Positions 62,218 through 64,000 of a stretch of 64,000 nt of DNA are shown in pieces; position 1 is the stretch's first letter; every line of letters starts with the position of its first letter. The notes beneath the pieces were generated by a model. The model had not been told where the DNA came from, made no database searches, and saw only the letters and a list, made by a program, of their open reading frames with translations. The stretch covers positions 62,001-126,000 of the forward strand of contig NZ_LMSJ01000007.1 in assembly GCF_001428105.1 (NCBI RefSeq), in the 5' to 3' direction. A program made the translations under genes and the position numbers. The stretch comes from Paenibacillus sp. Soil766. GTDB taxonomy: Bacteria > Bacillota > Bacilli > Paenibacillales > NBRC-103111.

Positions 62218-62967
62218 TTGGACTACAACTGGAGTACTAAAAAAGATTGGAGCAAAGAGGATAAATTATACTCGCGGAAACGAAATGTAACGAATAAAGG
62301 CAGCCGAGAATTTGAGCATCTGATAGGAAGTATTTACAGCTATAAAATGAACCGTGGAGTGCAATACGAATCATTTTGGGGTGAGTGCCTTTTTTATTAC
62401 TTACTTGAGCTTGATAGGTTAACAATTCGCTACTATGAGCAGCCAGTCAATGTTTCAAAAAAGAGACTAACTAAAGAGTACATATTGAAAGAAGAAGTAC
62501 ATGTACCAGATGCTCTAACTTTCAGAGATGGCTCAAGACCTATCCTATTCCAAATAAAAGGTGGAAACAGTAAGGTTGAGCAGGACCCCTTTCTATATAC
62601 CATCTGTGAGAATTATGCTAGAGAACAGGGTTGGGAATATAGTTTGGTTAATCCAAAGGTAACAATACCAGAAATTATAAAGGAAAATATCTTGTGGCTA
62701 GTGAATTACTTGCGACCAAGAGAGTACTTTTCTGATTTAATTCCAGAAGTTAAACGTCGGGTAGAATATCTTCATAAAGTTGAAGTGATACGCTTGGCAA
62801 AAAGTTTTGAACCCAAAGTGGACTATCGACATGTGCTGCCGCTGATATTCCATCTAATTGCAACAGGTATCCTGATAACAAATATAAATAGAAAAATTGA
62901 CCACACAAGTGAAGTTTCGTTTGGAACAATTTTCGATGATATTAATTTATTATTTGAGAAGGAGTAG
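62218..62967 (+). CDS. tnsA: TnsA-like transposon endonuclease
   Basis: A 249-residue protein with the TnsA N-terminal nuclease pattern: YESFWGECLFYYLLELD (E51/E56), YYEQPV, VPDALTF (D98) and LFQIKGG (Q112, K114), equivalent to the E-D-QxK site of Tn7 TnsA. TnsA cuts the 5' strands at transposon ends, so the element moves by cut-and-paste. The C-terminal half (~120-249) is helical and would contact TnsC. The start is TTG, seven bases after CAGGAGG; weak initiation would keep the protein scarce. Six bases separate its stop from tnsB. Confidence 0.8.
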   Translation: MDYNWSTKKDWSKEDKLYSRKRNVTNKGSREFEHLIGSIYSYKMNRGVQYESFWGECLFYYLLELDRLTIRYYEQPVNVSKKRLTKEYILKEEVHVPDALTFRDGSRPILFQIKGGNSKVEQDPFLYTICENYAREQGWEYSLVNPKVTIPEIIKENILWLVNYLRPREYFSDLIPEVKRRVEYLHKVEVIRLAKSFEPKVDYRHVLPLIFHLIATGILITNINRKIDHTSEVSFGTIFDDINLLFEKE

Positions 62968-62973
62968 GTGCAT

Positions 62974-64000
62974 ATGAAGTTACATAATCCTTTAGCTATT
63001 GATGACGAGTTCTACTTAAATGGTGTTAAATTCTTCGTTCACGAAATCCAGGCACCAAATATTTTGTATTATCGGGAAAATGGAGATAAAAAAATTAGGG
63101 AAATAAACTACATTTCCTTAATAGAAGATTCTACATTTATTGGTCCTGATAATGTCATGAAGAGAGCAGCTAAAAAAGAGACAAACGTTGAAAAAAAAGT
63201 AACATTTATGTTAGATACGCTAATTCCTGATAGAAAAAAGAAGACTATACTGCGGCTCAATTTAATTAAACCGCTACTTCTCTACGATAAGGCTAAACAA
63301 GGGGATTTGTACGCTTTAAATTCCTTTAATGAAATATATAAAGGATATCTGAATGGAAATGAAACCATTGCCAAGTTAACAAAAAAAGAACTTTTAGAGC
63401 GAGTGTCAAAGAAATCAAAGGAAAGTGGAGAAAAGAAAATATCTCCAAGGCAATTGGAGAGATATTTACAAGCTTACTATGAGTCTGAGAACAACAGGGA
63501 AAATTTTGGCGTTGAAGGTCTCATTTCAAAAGCTTATTATAACGCCCATTCAAGGGAAGATGAGAAAGCTATCCAAATAGTTCATCCTAAAAAGGATGAA
63601 ATCATTCTAGATACAATATACTGCAGGGTTGAGAATGAAGAATACGTTCCATTAATTGAGAATGGAATCAAGCGTTTCTTATCAAAAAAAAGAAGGAAGA
63701 TCACTCATTTACATTCTGATTTGGAGATGTTATGTTCTTCCAAGAAATTAGAACCACTGCTTTATGATACTGTATATAAAATGGTTAAAAGGATTAATGT
63801 ACAAATTTATGATAGGTTGTCGAAAGGAATAATGGAAGCTGAATATCATGATCCTGTAACACAAAGAGTTTCAGGGTATTTTGCCAAATGTCCACTTAAT
63901 GTTATTGAGATTGACCATGTAAAACTCCCAATAAAACTAATTGATGAGACTACCGGTAGTGATCTTGGTGAACCTTGGCTTACTCTTGCTATTGATGTCT
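62974..64000 (+). CDS. tnsB: TnsB-like DDE transposase (5' part, runs off the window)
   Basis: The frame is open from ATG 62974 (AAGGAG nine bases before) to the edge, giving about 342 residues. The first ~270 form the DNA-binding part, including an HTH-like segment (ISPRQLERYLQAYYES near 168). The retroviral-integrase-type core begins at NVIEIDHVKLPIKLIDET, with the first catalytic Asp at 314, and runs into LGEPWLTLAIDV. TnsB binds the end repeats and joins 3' ends to target DNA. The other two catalytic residues, TnsC and the target selector lie beyond the edge. Confidence 0.85.
   Translation, partial: MKLHNPLAIDDEFYLNGVKFFVHEIQAPNILYYRENGDKKIREINYISLIEDSTFIGPDNVMKRAAKKETNVEKKVTFMLDTLIPDRKKKTILRLNLIKPLLLYDKAKQGDLYALNSFNEIYKGYLNGNETIAKLTKKELLERVSKKSKESGEKKISPRQLERYLQAYYESENNRENFGVEGLISKAYYNAHSREDEKAIQIVHPKKDEIILDTIYCRVENEEYVPLIENGIKRFLSKKRRKITHLHSDLEMLCSSKKLEPLLYDTVYKMVKRINVQIYDRLSKGIMEAEYHDPVTQRVSGYFAKCPLNVIEIDHVKLPIKLIDETTGSDLGEPWLTLAIDV

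Overview
The window looks like a chromosome segment of a spore-forming Bacillales bacterium, most likely Paenibacillus. The support is strong GGAGG-type ribosome binding sites, many GTG/TTG starts, Bacillus-type conserved genes (yhaO/yhaN, yqzE, yqhG/yqhH, lipM, xpt, a yvgK/L/M-like molybdate locus), a class II ribonucleotide reductase, and AT-rich intergenic repeats. The genus is an inference; no rRNA gene is present. Gene order is that of ordinary housekeeping and accessory chromosome until about 56.6 kb. From there base composition turns strongly AT-rich and a mobile element begins.

Layout. 0-4.1 kb: end of a polysaccharide-utilisation cluster (an alpha/alpha-toroid protein and a GH88/GH105-type hydrolase), followed by MgtC. 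5.6-7.8 kb: a split chromate transporter pair and a formylglycine-generating-type enzyme with both active-site cysteines. 8.3-10.9 kb: modA/modB without modC, divergent from an HTH plus periplasmic-binding-domain regulator. 11.2-24.6 kb: a LysR regulator divergent from a ten-gene catabolic operon: two flavin monooxygenases, a peptide/nickel-type ABC transporter, a two-subunit CoA transferase, a thiol dioxygenase, a class III CoA transferase and a DinB-fold protein. I read it as an organosulfur uptake and degradation pathway. 24.7-31.2 kb: assorted single genes (aldo/keto reductase, VOC protein, SigJ-type sigma factor, diguanylate cyclase, glycosyltransferase) around a block of microsatellites. 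31.2-35.7 kb: YhaO/YhaN, an SbcCD/Mre11-Rad50-like pair. 35.8-49.5 kb: small membrane and hypothetical proteins, YkvI-type permease, DedA, xpt, cbiZ, a tRNA-Leu(CAG), a Bax-inhibitor-1 protein, yqzE, yqhG/yqhH and lipM. 49.7-52.5 kb: an ABC importer of the TrpXYZ type. 52.8-53.6 kb: a D-amino-acid transaminase gene broken by one frameshift. 53.9-56.6 kb: nrdJ.

56.6-64 kb is the accessory region and the most interesting part. About 70 bp after the nrdJ stop codon begin short direct repeats containing TGTCG, spaced exactly 22 bp apart, as expected of a Tn7-like transposon end. They are followed by a three-gene operon that fits an ABC-three-component (ABC-3C) conflict system: a nuclease-like protein, a small middle component and a Rad50-like ATPase with a zinc hook. 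Next come a very strong terminator, a small orphan gene, and then a TnsA-like endonuclease and a TnsB-like DDE transposase that runs off the window. My reading is a Tn7-like element inserted behind nrdJ and carrying an anti-phage system. The far end, TnsC and the target selector lie outside the window.
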